Source: Bradyrhizobium sp. MOS002
GTDB taxonomy: Bacteria; Pseudomonadota; Alphaproteobacteria; Rhizobiales; Xanthobacteraceae
NCBI RefSeq assembly: GCF_003020115.1
Contig: NZ_PYFX01000004.1
Span: forward strand, 806,001 to 870,000
Direction: 5' to 3'
DNA length: 64,000 nt
Below, one piece after another: positions 27,628 to 36,496 of this stretch (positions within the stretch are counted from its first letter, which is position 1; each line of letters starts with the position of its first letter). The notes under the pieces are model-generated. The model was not told the origin of the DNA, ran no database searches, and was given only the letters and a program-made list of their open reading frames with translations. The position numbers and the translations under genes were made by a program.

Positions 27628-29100
27628 ATGACCGCTAGCTCGCAGGCGCCTGAGGCGAAAGGGTTTCGCTGGAAGCTGATCGCGCCGCTTGCGGTGTGGC
27701 TGCTGATCTATCTGTGGCCGGTGCCGGCAGGGCTCAACGTCAATCAGTGGCACTATTTTGCCGTCTTCGCGGCCGTCATCACCGGGCTCATCCTGGAATC
27801 GATGCCGGTCGGCGCGGTCGGCCTGATCGGGCTGACGGTTGCTGGCGTCGGCGGTTATATCGATCCCGACCCGACCAAGTCGCTGCGCTGGATGCTGGCG
27901 GGCTTCGCCGAGAGCACGGTGTGGCTGATCGTCGGCGCGTTCGTGTTCTCGATCGGCTATCGCAAGAGCCAGCTCGGCCGCCGCATTGCGCTCGTGCTGG
28001 TGCATAAGCTCGGCCGCAACACGCTCGGCCTCGGCTATGCGGTGGCGATGTCGGACTTCTTGCTGGCGCCGGCGACACCGTCCAACACTGCCCGCAGCGG
28101 CGGCATCGTCTATCCCATCATCAGCAACATCCCGCGCATCTACGGCTCCGAGCCGGGACCGACCGCCGGCAAGATCGGCACCTACGTGATGTGGACCGCG
28201 TTCGCGTCGACCGCCGTCACCAGCTCATTGTTTTTCACCGCGCTCGCGCCCAATGCGGCAGCACTCGCCATCGCCAAGAAGACCGTCGGAATCGACGTCA
28301 GCTGGGCGCAGTGGTTCATGGGCTTTGCGCCGCTCGGCCTCCTCCTGATGGTGCTGGTTCCGCTGCTCAGCTACGCGGTCTGCCGCCCCGAGGTGAAGAG
28401 CAGCCCGGAAATTTCCGAATGGGCATCGAAGGAGCTCGCGGAGATGGGCCCGATGTCGCGCAACGAGTGGATCATGCTTGCCCTGATCTTGCTCGCGATG
28501 TTCCTGTGGATCGCGGGCTCGAGCCCGGACATCCGCGTTCCGCTCCTGGGCTCGAATTTCGTCAACGCCACCACCGTCGTGTTCATCGTGATCTCGCTGA
28601 TGCTGGTAACGGGCGTAATCGAGTTTGCCGATATCGTCGCCGAGAAGGGCGCCTGGGAAGTGTTCTTCTATTTCACCTCGCTGCTGACGCTGGCCTCGGG
28701 CCTCAACGAGATCGGCTTCATCAAATGGTTCGCGACCGAATATGCAAAGCCGCTCGCCGGGCTGTCGCCGTCGACCGCGATGCTCCTGCTGGTCGCGCTG
28801 TTCTTCTGGATCCACTATTTCTTCTCGAGCATCACCTCGCATGCCGCCGCCGTGCTGCCCGTGGTGCTCGCGGTCGGATCCGGCATCCCCGACCTGCCGG
28901 TCACGACGCTTGCCATGCTCTGCATGTATTCGCTCGGCCTGATGGGGGTGATCTCGCCCTACGCGACGGGACCGGCGCCGATGTATTTCGGCAGCGGCTA
29001 TATTGGCAAGGGTCAGTTCTGGGGCTTTGGGCTGATCTTCGGGGTGCTCTATTTCGCGGGGCTCCTGCTGATCGTATGGCCCTGGTTGCAGGTCCACTGA
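27628..29100 (+). CDS. DASS/SLC13-family anion:sodium symporter
   Basis: This 490-residue polytopic protein has about twelve helices and the two repeat signatures of divalent anion:sodium symporters: the first substrate motif in APATPSNTARSGGIVYPI and the second in SSITSHAAAVLPVVLAVG. It is closest in look to the citrate/2-oxoglutarate/malate type (YbhI-like). It would import dicarboxylates across the inner membrane. The start MTASSQAPEAKGFRW is preceded by GAGGGGGGAGGG, a strong ribosome-binding site. It is monocistronic; substrate is inferred. Confidence 0.88.
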   Translation: MTASSQAPEAKGFRWKLIAPLAVWLLIYLWPVPAGLNVNQWHYFAVFAAVITGLILESMPVGAVGLIGLTVAGVGGYIDPDPTKSLRWMLAGFAESTVWLIVGAFVFSIGYRKSQLGRRIALVLVHKLGRNTLGLGYAVAMSDFLLAPATPSNTARSGGIVYPIISNIPRIYGSEPGPTAGKIGTYVMWTAFASTAVTSSLFFTALAPNAAALAIAKKTVGIDVSWAQWFMGFAPLGLLLMVLVPLLSYAVCRPEVKSSPEISEWASKELAEMGPMSRNEWIMLALILLAMFLWIAGSSPDIRVPLLGSNFVNATTVVFIVISLMLVTGVIEFADIVAEKGAWEVFFYFTSLLTLASGLNEIGFIKWFATEYAKPLAGLSPSTAMLLLVALFFWIHYFFSSITSHAAAVLPVVLAVGSGIPDLPVTTLAMLCMYSLGLMGVISPYATGPAPMYFGSGYIGKGQFWGFGLIFGVLYFAGLLLIVWPWLQVH

Positions 29101-29346
29101 GCCGGGCGGGAGGCCCATACGACGGCAGATGAATTTTCTTCAGCGGGAAGAAATTTGGAAAACTTCGTCCAAGCCCGCGCGGATATCTGACATTGCCAGA
29201 GAGAGCTGAAAGGGCGATGGTGCGTGCTGCGGTGCAGCGCGCTCCAGCCGAGCCCTCATCGCGGTTTCACTCTCCGTCGCTTGATGCGACCGGTTCCCGG
29301 ATGCCCCAGGGGGCAAGCGGAACTATTGTGCATGAAGGCCGCCTCC

Positions 29347-30483
29347 ATGAACGTCCACCCGTCGCTCGCGATCGGACAGCCGATCGAAAAGCTTGACGCG
29401 ATCTTACCTGCTGCGACTGCGCCCGCAGCGATGGTCCGCTTCGAAGGCATCTCGAAAACCTATCCGGCCTATCGCGGCAAGCCCGGCGTCAACGCCCTGA
29501 GAAACATCGACTTCGCGATCCCGCGCGGTTCGATCACCGGGGTCATCGGTCGCTCCGGCGCCGGCAAATCGAGCCTGGTCCGGCTCATCAACGGGCTGGA
29601 GAGGCCGACCACGGGCCGCGTCGTCGTCGATAACAGAGATATCTCGGCGCTCGCGGGCCGGGACTTGCGGCTGGCGCAGCGCTCGATCGGCATGATCTTC
29701 CAGCACTTCAATCTGCTGTCCTCACGGACGGCAGCCGCCAACATCGCGCTGCCGCTCGAGATTGCCGGCTGGGCCAAGGCCGATATCCGTGCGCGCGTGG
29801 CCGAGCTGCTTACGCTTGTCGGGATCGGCGACAAGCACGACCGCTACCCGTCAGAGCTCTCCGGCGGCCAGAAGCAGCGTGTCGGCATTGCGCGAGCCTT
29901 GGCGACGCGGCCGAGCGTGCTGCTGTCGGACGAGGCGACCTCGGCGCTCGATCCGCAGACCACGCGGGCGATCCTCGATCTGCTCGCGAACATCAACCGC
30001 GAGCTGGGCGTGACCATCGTGCTGATCACCCACGAGATGTCCGTGGTGCGCCAGCTCGCGGGGGACGTCGTGGTGCTCGATGCCGGCCGCGTCGTCGAGA
30101 GCGGCCATGTCGCCGACATCTTCACCCACCCCAAGCATCCGATCACGCAATCCTTCCTGGCCGAAGCGATCGGAGACAGCCTGCCGGTGTCGCTGGCGAG
30201 CCGGATCGTTTCGGAGCCGCCTGCGGCCGGACAGGCCGTGATCCGCGTCCAGGTGCGAGGGGCAGGGGCCGGCGACACGCTGGTCGCGCGGCTGGCGCGC
30301 GAGCTCGGCCTCGACGTGTCGCTGCTGTCGGCCCGCATCGACGAGATCGGCGGCCAGCATGTGGGCTCGCTGACGCTTGGTATCCCTCTCGGCATGTCCA
30401 GCGGCGAAGACGCGACGACGCGCACGCTGGCCTGGCTCTCACAATCCCAATTCCCCGCGGAGCGTCTCGGCTATGTCGCCTGA
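29347..30483 (+). CDS. metN: ABC transporter ATP-binding protein, MetN-like
   Basis: This 378-residue ATPase has Walker A GRSGAGKSS, Q-loop MIFQHFNLLSSRT, signature LSGGQKQRVGIARALAT, Walker B VLLSDEATSALD and an H-loop. A C-terminal NIL/ACT-like domain (about 290-378) is the MetN feature that senses intracellular methionine. The first 35 residues precede the conserved MVRFEGISKTYPA and are longer than usual; I chose the ATG at 29347 (MNVHPSLAIG). The metI gene overlaps its end by 11 bases. No MetQ binding protein is adjacent, so methionine specificity is by family resemblance. Confidence 0.88.
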   Translation: MNVHPSLAIGQPIEKLDAILPAATAPAAMVRFEGISKTYPAYRGKPGVNALRNIDFAIPRGSITGVIGRSGAGKSSLVRLINGLERPTTGRVVVDNRDISALAGRDLRLAQRSIGMIFQHFNLLSSRTAAANIALPLEIAGWAKADIRARVAELLTLVGIGDKHDRYPSELSGGQKQRVGIARALATRPSVLLSDEATSALDPQTTRAILDLLANINRELGVTIVLITHEMSVVRQLAGDVVVLDAGRVVESGHVADIFTHPKHPITQSFLAEAIGDSLPVSLASRIVSEPPAAGQAVIRVQVRGAGAGDTLVARLARELGLDVSLLSARIDEIGGQHVGSLTLGIPLGMSSGEDATTRTLAWLSQSQFPAERLGYVA

Positions 30484-31138
30484 ACTCATCAACCTGATCG
30501 TCCAGGCCACAGGCGAGAGCCTGTACATGGTCGGGCTCGCGGCGCTGATCGGCACCGCGTTTGGCCTGCCGCTCGGCGTTTTTCTCGCGACCAGCCGGAA
30601 AGGCGAGCTGTTCGCGGCGCCCGTCGTCAATCGCGTGCTCGGCATCGTCGTCAACGCGACGCGGTCCACACCTTTCATCATCCTGGTCGTCGCCATCATC
30701 CCGTTCACGCGGCTGGTGGCCGGCACTTCGATCGGATCGACGGCCGCGATCGTGCCGTTGACGATCGCATCGGCGCCGTTCATCGCGCGCCTGGTCGAGG
30801 CCGCAATCCGCGAGGTCGATGGCGGCCTGATCGAGACCGCGTCCTCGTTCGGAGCCTCGCCGATGCAGATCGTGCTCAAGGTGCTGATCCCCGAAGCGCT
30901 GCCAGGTCTTCTGCTGGCGCTGACGCTCGCGGTGGTCAGCCTGCTCGGCTATTCCGCCATGGTCGGCGCCGTCGGAGGCGGGGGCCTGGGCGATCTCGGC
31001 ATCCGCTACGGCTATCAGCGCTTCATGCCGGAGATGATGCTCGCCGTCGTCGTCGTGTTGATCGCGCTGGTGCAGCTGGTCCAGAGCGCGGGCGATTATC
31101 TCGCGCGCCGGGTCAACCGCCGGCTGCGACATCGCTGA
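30473..31138 (+). CDS. metI: ABC transporter permease, MetI-like
   Basis: This 221-residue permease has five or six helices. It shows NATRSTPFIILVVAIIPFTR near residues 62-80, the ABC-contact EAA loop GGLIETASSFGASPMQIVLKVLIPEALPG, and LLGYSAMVGAVGGGGLGDLGIRYGY. It works as a dimer with MetN for methionine uptake. The ATG at 30473 lies inside the metN 3' end, so the two are coupled. The expected substrate-binding lipoprotein MetQ is not in this window after metI, and the next gene, a TonB receptor, begins 191 bases later. Confidence 0.9.
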   Translation: MSPELINLIVQATGESLYMVGLAALIGTAFGLPLGVFLATSRKGELFAAPVVNRVLGIVVNATRSTPFIILVVAIIPFTRLVAGTSIGSTAAIVPLTIASAPFIARLVEAAIREVDGGLIETASSFGASPMQIVLKVLIPEALPGLLLALTLAVVSLLGYSAMVGAVGGGGLGDLGIRYGYQRFMPEMMLAVVVVLIALVQLVQSAGDYLARRVNRRLRHR

Positions 31139-31177
31139 CGCCGTTCCAGACATTTCGAACAAGCACTCTCTTGTCGG

Positions 31178-31194
31178 TCTGGAAGCATTCCAAA
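31178..31194. promoter_or_regulatory. Possible iron-responsive (Irr/ICE-like) palindrome
   Basis: TCTGGAA-GCA-TTCCAAA is an inverted repeat with 6 of 7 matching arm positions, and a similar half appears at 31240-31257 (TCTGGAGAAATTCTAACG). Both resemble the TTTAGAA-N3-TTCTAAA type of rhizobial iron control element. They lie 136 and 73 bases before the siderophore-receptor start. The match is weak, so function is speculative. Confidence 0.25.
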
Positions 31195-31329
31195 CTTCGA
31201 GACACGACTGAGCGCATTCGTCGCACGCGCTGCGCACGCGTCTGGAGAAATTCTAACGCAGTTCCTATCGCACTCCGAAATCGCCTGCGTTAGGGCGAGG
31301 CATCAAAAACGATACCGGCGAAGCCGGCA

Positions 31330-33645
31330 ATGCGTGGGGCCTCGACAGACGTGACCGACTTCCAACTTTGTTCGCGTTCCGACACGCGTCGTCGACAGAT
31401 ACAGATTCTCTTCCTCGGAGCGGCCAGCACGTTTGCTCTCGTCGTTCCCTTCGGTGCCGTGGAGGCGCAGACGCAGATTCCCGCCGTCACCGTCGAAGCT
31501 CCGGCTCAGCGCGCCCGGCCTGCGGCGGTCGCTTCATCGCGAAGGTCAGGGGCGACACGCGCCGCGCGCGCCAATCGTCACTCTCCAGCGCAGCAAGCCG
31601 CGCCAACCCGCTCGGCATCGTCGAACGGCGCTACGGGTGAACGCGCCAACGGTCCGGTGCGCGGTTTCGTTGCGACGCGCAGCGGCACCGCGACCAAGAC
31701 CGATACGCCGCTGATCGAAACCCCGCAGTCCGTATCCGTCGTCACGACCGACCAAGTCAGAAATCAGGGCGCGGTCTCGATCGGCGAGGCGTTGCGCTAC
31801 ACCGCCGGCGTCAGCGGCGACGTCAATGGTGGCTCCGACACCCGCTTCGGCGCCCTCCAGATCCGCGGCTTCGACACCACCATGTCGGGCCTCTACGTCG
31901 ATGGATTGCGGATTCCCTCCAGCAATTACGTGCACTTCAACGGCCTCGATCCCTACGGCGCCGAGCGCCTCGAGGTCCTCAAGGGCCCGTCCTCGGCGAT
32001 GTACGGCGGCAGCGGCACCGGCGGCATCCTCAACTACGTGACCAAGCTGCCGACGGCCCAGCAGTTTGGCGAGGTCTCGATCTCCGGCGGCAGCTTCAAC
32101 CGCTATCAGGGCCAATTCGACATGGGCGGCCCCGCCAACAAGGACGGCACCGTGCTGTGGCGCCTGACCGGCGTGGTGCGCGACGGCGAAACCCAGGTCG
32201 ACTTCACCAAGGACAACCGCGTCTTCATCGCGCCCGCCGTCACCTTCAAGCCGAACGAGGACACCACAATCACGATCCTCGCCAACTACCAGCGCGACCG
32301 GGCAGGGTGGGGCCTCCAGTTCCTGCCGGCCTCGGGCACGGTTTGGCCGAACAACGGCCGCACCATCCCGGTCTCGTTCTTCGCGGGCGTGCCGAGCTTC
32401 AACGCGTTCAACACCGAGATCGCGACCGCCGGCTACCAGCTCTCGCACAATTTCACCGACAACATCACGTTCCGGCAGAATTTGCGCTACGCCTATCAGC
32501 ACAACGAGGAGAAGGTGTTTTACGGCGGAGGCTATACCAACGAGGCCGCGGGACAGCTCGCGCGTTTCGGCAGCTATAGCAACTCCTACATCAACTCCTT
32601 CGCGGTGGACAATCAGCTTCAGGGCAAGTTCACCACGGGTTTCCTGAGCCACACCACGCTGGTCGGGATCGACTATCGCAACACCAGATTCCGCGACACC
32701 GCCTTTGGCGTCACGACGTCCGCGCCCGAGATCAACGTCTTCAACCCGGTCTACAGCTACGACTGGACCATGGGCGCCATGAGCGACGACACCGGCGTCA
32801 AGCAGTCGCAGGTCGGCCTGTACGCGCAGGACCAGATCAAGCTTGGCCGGCTCTCGTTCCAATTCAGTGGCCGCCAGGATTTCGTGACGACGCAGGTCGA
32901 CAGCGGCGTCTTCAATACGTCCGTCTCGAAGGATGCGTCGGCCTTCACCGGCCGCGCCGCGGTGATGTACAATTTCGACAACGGCATCGCGCCCTATTTC
33001 AGCTACTCGGAATCATTCCTGCCGGTGCTCGCGACCGGTGTGACCGGACAGCTCCTCAATCCCGAGACCGGCGTGCAGTACGAGGTGGGCGTCAAGTACC
33101 AGCCGCTCGGCTGGAACGCGCTGTTCACCTTCGCCGCCTTCGACCTGACGCGCGACAACGTCGTCACCTTTGCGCCTCCGCTCAACATTGCCGAACAGAC
33201 CGGCCAGGTTAAGTCGCGCGGCCTCGAGCTCGAAGGCACGATGTCGCTCGCCGACGGCTGGAACCTGCGCGCGGCCTATGCCTATGTCGATGCAATGGTC
33301 ACGCAGGATCCGGTGAATGTCGGCAAGGCGCCGGTCACCGTGCCGCTCAACCGCGCCTCGCTGTGGAACGACTACACGCTTCAGACCGGGCCGCTCGCGG
33401 GCCTGCAGTTCGGCGGCGGCGTCCGCTATGTCGGCGCGACCTGGGGCGACGACGCCAACACGTTCAAGGTTGGATCCGCGACCGTGCTGGACGCGCTGCT
33501 CGCCTACAGCAGGGACAATTGGCGCCTTTCGCTAAACGTCACCAACCTCGCCGACACCCGCTATGTCGCCGCCTGCTACAGCCTCTCGGGCTGCTTCTAC
33601 GCGGAGGGACGCAAGGCCATCGGCAAGCTAACCTATCGGTGGTGA
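31330..33645 (+). CDS. TonB-dependent siderophore receptor (FhuA/ferrichrome type)
   Basis: This 771-residue outer-membrane receptor has a signal peptide (about 21-47, ending AVEAQ), a basic alanine-rich linker, the plug domain starting TPLIETPQSVSVVTTDQVRNQG with ALRYTAGVSGDVNG and the conserved LEVLKGPSSAMYGGSGTGGILNYVTK, and a 22-strand barrel ending VTNLADTRYVAACYSLSGCFYAEGRKAIGKLTYRW with a terminal aromatic residue. The Cys pair YVAACYSLSGCFY is typical of hydroxamate-siderophore receptors. A GTG at 31351 is an alternative start. The PepSY gene follows after 57 bases, probably in one iron-uptake unit. Confidence 0.92.
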   Translation: MRGASTDVTDFQLCSRSDTRRRQIQILFLGAASTFALVVPFGAVEAQTQIPAVTVEAPAQRARPAAVASSRRSGATRAARANRHSPAQQAAPTRSASSNGATGERANGPVRGFVATRSGTATKTDTPLIETPQSVSVVTTDQVRNQGAVSIGEALRYTAGVSGDVNGGSDTRFGALQIRGFDTTMSGLYVDGLRIPSSNYVHFNGLDPYGAERLEVLKGPSSAMYGGSGTGGILNYVTKLPTAQQFGEVSISGGSFNRYQGQFDMGGPANKDGTVLWRLTGVVRDGETQVDFTKDNRVFIAPAVTFKPNEDTTITILANYQRDRAGWGLQFLPASGTVWPNNGRTIPVSFFAGVPSFNAFNTEIATAGYQLSHNFTDNITFRQNLRYAYQHNEEKVFYGGGYTNEAAGQLARFGSYSNSYINSFAVDNQLQGKFTTGFLSHTTLVGIDYRNTRFRDTAFGVTTSAPEINVFNPVYSYDWTMGAMSDDTGVKQSQVGLYAQDQIKLGRLSFQFSGRQDFVTTQVDSGVFNTSVSKDASAFTGRAAVMYNFDNGIAPYFSYSESFLPVLATGVTGQLLNPETGVQYEVGVKYQPLGWNALFTFAAFDLTRDNVVTFAPPLNIAEQTGQVKSRGLELEGTMSLADGWNLRAAYAYVDAMVTQDPVNVGKAPVTVPLNRASLWNDYTLQTGPLAGLQFGGGVRYVGATWGDDANTFKVGSATVLDALLAYSRDNWRLSLNVTNLADTRYVAACYSLSGCFYAEGRKAIGKLTYRW

Positions 33646-33702
33646 GTTCGACGTGAGGACGGTCCGGCAATGGCGGCCGGTCCCGCTTGATGAGAGAAGA
33701 CG

Positions 33703-34992
33703 ATGAGAGCGATATTCGGCAAGCTGCATCGCTGGGCGGGACTGCTCACGGCCGGATTCCTGTTCTTCTCCGGCATCACCGGGGCGATCATCTCCTGGGA
33801 TCACGAGATCGACGAGGTTCTGAATAGCCATCTGTTCGATCTCAGCAGCAAAGGCCCGGCGATTCCCTCGATCGATCTCGCGAAGATGATCGAGCAGCGC
33901 GATCCCCATGCGCGCGTGGTCTATCTGTTCATGACGCCGGAGGAGGGCCACTCGCTGTGGTTCTTCGTCATGCCGCGGATCGATCCCGCGACCGGCAAGC
34001 GCTACGCGCTCGACTACAATCAAATCTTCCTCGACCCCAACACCGGCGCGGAGCTCGGCCGGCGCTATTGGGGCGCGGTGTGGCCGGTGACGCGAGAGAA
34101 CTTCGTCTCGTTCCTCTACAAGCTGCACTACACCATGCACATCCCGGAATTCTGGGGTAGCGACCGCTGGGGCATGCGCCTGCTCGGAATCATCGCCATC
34201 ATCTGGACCATCGACTGTTTTGTCGGCTTCTACCTAACGCTGCCCTCGCGCCGGCGCGCCAGGGCGGCACGGGCGCCCCAGGTCGCGCGCCAGCTCGAAC
34301 GCGGCTTCTGGGCGCGCTGGGCGCCTGCGTGGACCATCAAGACCTCGGGCAGCGCCTACCGGATCAATTTCGACATCCACCGCGCCTTCAGCCTCTGGAC
34401 CTGGGGCGTACTGTTCATCATCGCCTTCACGGCGTTTTCGCTGAACCTCTATTTCGAGGTGTTCTCGCCGCTCATGAAGATGGTGTCGAACTACACGCCA
34501 ACGCCCTATGAGCAGCGGCCGTATCGCGATCTCGACGACCCCATCGAGCCCAAGGTCAGCTTCGCCGACATCGCCGCGCGCGCGCGGGCCGACGGCAAGG
34601 GGCGCGGGTGGACCGTCCCGGTCGGCTCGATCAATTACGGCCCGGCCCACGGCGTCTATGCCGCCGCGTTCTTCCATCCGGGCGACGATCACGGCGCCGC
34701 CGGCGTCGGTCCGGCGCAGCTCTATTACGACAGCGAGGACGGCCGTCCGATCGGCGAACGGCTGCCCTGGGTCGGCACCGCCGCAGACATCTTCGTGCAG
34801 GCGCAATTCCCGCTGCATTCGGGCCGCATCGTCGGCCTGTTCGGCCGCATCCTGATCTCGATCATGGGGCTGGTCGTGGCGGCACTCTCGGTCACCGGCG
34901 TTGTGATCTGGTGGCGCAAACGCCGTGCCCGTATCCACGTGCGGGAGACGGCTGGGACGCGCCTGAGCCGGCAACTCACGCCGGCGGAGTAG
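33703..34992 (+). CDS. PepSY-domain membrane protein (PiuB-like, iron-uptake associated)
   Basis: This 429-residue membrane protein has a first helix at about 12-32 (LLTAGFLFFSGITGAIISWDHE), a large periplasmic region, helices near 155-180 (IIAIIWTIDCFVGFYLTLPSR), 215-240 and 380-402 (ILISIMGLVVAALSVTGVVIWWRKR), the PepSY_TM layout. Members accompany TonB siderophore receptors and may reduce or release iron in the periplasm. It follows the receptor gene closely on the same strand. Reductase activity is inferred from family, not from a motif visible here. Confidence 0.88.
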   Translation: MRAIFGKLHRWAGLLTAGFLFFSGITGAIISWDHEIDEVLNSHLFDLSSKGPAIPSIDLAKMIEQRDPHARVVYLFMTPEEGHSLWFFVMPRIDPATGKRYALDYNQIFLDPNTGAELGRRYWGAVWPVTRENFVSFLYKLHYTMHIPEFWGSDRWGMRLLGIIAIIWTIDCFVGFYLTLPSRRRARAARAPQVARQLERGFWARWAPAWTIKTSGSAYRINFDIHRAFSLWTWGVLFIIAFTAFSLNLYFEVFSPLMKMVSNYTPTPYEQRPYRDLDDPIEPKVSFADIAARARADGKGRGWTVPVGSINYGPAHGVYAAAFFHPGDDHGAAGVGPAQLYYDSEDGRPIGERLPWVGTAADIFVQAQFPLHSGRIVGLFGRILISIMGLVVAALSVTGVVIWWRKRRARIHVRETAGTRLSRQLTPAE

Positions 34993-35033
34993 GGCGCTCG
35001 CGCCCCCGCCGGCGATCGCCACGGCGTACAGGT

Positions 35034-35047
35034 TTGATCGGAATCAA
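35034..35047. promoter_or_regulatory. FNR/FixK-type box upstream of DUF6894 gene
   Basis: TTGAT-CGGA-ATCAA is an exact 14-base FNR/FixK palindrome; arms extend one more pair (TTTGAT...ATCAAA). Centred at 35040.5, it would place a class II start near 35082, with only a weak TAGCTT in the -10 position. The next gene starts at 35187. Oxygen-responsive control by FixK2 is the direct inference for a Bradyrhizobium-like organism. Confidence 0.6.
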
Positions 35048-35186
35048 ATCCGCCCATGCGAACCTTCGCTAGCTTCACTGGGTGTTTAACTCGATTTGCG
35101 TTCCCGAGGGCTGATGGCCCCTGTTTGCTTTCCTCTCCAATAGGTTGGCCAAGCACGCCAGGACGGATGGACGCGAGAGGATACTG

Positions 35187-35408
35187 ATGCTGCGCACTTA
35201 CTATTTCGACATGAAGGATGGCGTTCCGGCTCGGGACAAGTCAGGTCTGGAGTTTGGAAGCGATGGCGCTGCCATTGCCCACAGCAAAAGCCTGGCGGAA
35301 GACGTACGCACGAAACGGCCGGGAGGACATCCGGATCTCCGGATCGTCGTCATCGATGAGAACGGTCGGGAAGTTCATCGCGAATCGGTCTATTCGAAGA
35401 ACCGCTGA
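35187..35408 (+). CDS. DUF6894-family small protein, likely FixK-controlled
   Basis: The 73-residue protein starts MLRTYYFDMKDGVPARDKSG and shows the DUF6894 pattern: YYFD near the start, D-G-x-x-x-x-D, a central GSDGAAIAHSKSLAEDVR segment and IVVIDENGREVHR. The start follows a GAGAGGA ribosome-binding site. Such proteins are abundant and uncharacterised in Bradyrhizobium. The perfect FNR/FixK box 139 bases upstream ties this one to low-oxygen control, which is an inference from sequence. Confidence 0.75.
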   Translation: MLRTYYFDMKDGVPARDKSGLEFGSDGAAIAHSKSLAEDVRTKRPGGHPDLRIVVIDENGREVHRESVYSKNR

Positions 35409-35529
35409 CCATCGTGGTCTACTTGCGCCGGCGGAGAAGGGCCCCGCGACGGCACGCCCATCGCAGATGAACCTTCCCGCGAAACAGAGGCACAAAGACT
35501 GAAGACAGCTCTTGCGTCGTGGGATCGCC

Positions 35530-36357
35530 ATGAAGTGCCTTGCCTTACTCTGCCTGCTCGCCTTGGCTACGCCCGCTTATGCGGCGACGCCCGAGCAGCA
35601 CTATCTCGACCTGCGCGATCGCTACATCGCAAAGTTCGCGAAGGCTCCGGAAAACGACGAGACCAGCAAGCAGCACGATGCGGCGCTCAAGGAGCTGACA
35701 AATGTGCTGCGCGGCCTGATGGGGCCGATCACGATCAAGGGGCTGCCGGCAGAGGGCCAGTCGAACGCCGACACGCTCTTCAAGGGCGACTCCGGCTTTG
35801 GCCATCTCGACGGCCTCGGCTTCGCCTCCGAAGGCGACAAGATGCAAGCCGTCGTGACCACCACCGCGCTGCTCAAACACTGGCTGCGCGAGCACCGCGA
35901 GGACGGCATGCCACAGGAGATCGGCGCCGCGTTCAAGTCGGACCGCTTCTACTATCAGGTAATCCAGGACTCTGCCTTCGCCAAATATGCCGAGTTGCCG
36001 ATCACGAAGCCCGCGGGAGCAAGCGCGGCGGTCGCCGTACAGGGCGTGCGCGGCAATGGCGATTTGAAAGGACCGCCGCATGAAATCGACGTCGTTGCGA
36101 TCCAGGGCGAGAAGGTCTTCTTCATCGCCGCAAGCGACGCCGTGAAGACCGCCGAGATCCCGGCCTGCGAGAAAGTCTGGAAGCAGATGATGGCCAAGCC
36201 CATCGACAAGAAGGACCCCCGCGGCGACATCACCCGCGAAGACAATGCGATGAATGCGTACACGGCGTGCTTCGCCAGGGAAGCACCAAGCCAGGGATGG
36301 TATGCGACGGCCGTGAAGAAGGCGCAGAGCCAGTTGGAGCTGCTGCTGGTGCGGTAG
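35530..36357 (+). CDS. Exported hypothetical protein, 275 residues
   Basis: The start ATG at 35530 gives a signal peptide MKCLALLCLLALATPAYAA (cleavage near residue 20). The mature part is hydrophilic and helical, with a YLDLRDRYIAKFAKAP beginning and an alternation of basic and acidic residues. Two cysteines near the C-terminus (EIPACEKVWKQ and AYTACFAREA) could pair. No family recognised; it resembles periplasmic proteins of unknown function. It stands alone, downstream of DUF6894 in the same direction. Confidence 0.7.
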   Translation: MKCLALLCLLALATPAYAATPEQHYLDLRDRYIAKFAKAPENDETSKQHDAALKELTNVLRGLMGPITIKGLPAEGQSNADTLFKGDSGFGHLDGLGFASEGDKMQAVVTTTALLKHWLREHREDGMPQEIGAAFKSDRFYYQVIQDSAFAKYAELPITKPAGASAAVAVQGVRGNGDLKGPPHEIDVVAIQGEKVFFIAASDAVKTAEIPACEKVWKQMMAKPIDKKDPRGDITREDNAMNAYTACFAREAPSQGWYATAVKKAQSQLELLLVR

Positions 36358-36382
36358 CTGAGCAGCTTCAGTACACTCCGCA

Positions 36383-36489
36383 CCTCATCCGGAGCAGCCC
36401 GCAACGCAGGCGTCTCGAAGGATGACCACTGGCGAGAGCTGGGCCATTCATGGTTCGAGACGCGCGTTCCGCGCTCCTCACCATGAGGG
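36383..36489. repeat. Imperfect palindromic intergenic repeat
   Basis: The arms CCTCATCCGGAGCAGC...GGCGTCTCGAAGGATGA and TCATGGTTCGAGACGCG...GCTCCTCACCATGAGG are imperfect reverse complements over about 45 bases, with CGTCTCGAA and TTCGAGACG perfect in the core. It lies between two convergent genes. It is a fourth, sequence-distinct palindrome of the same type as those at 1093, 22182 and 24048. Confidence 0.65.
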
Positions 36490-36496
36490 TCTCGGA

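Noticed and set aside
29101..29346. SAM-type riboswitch before metN
   Set aside because: I could not fit the leader to a SAM-II or SAM-V core pattern by eye.
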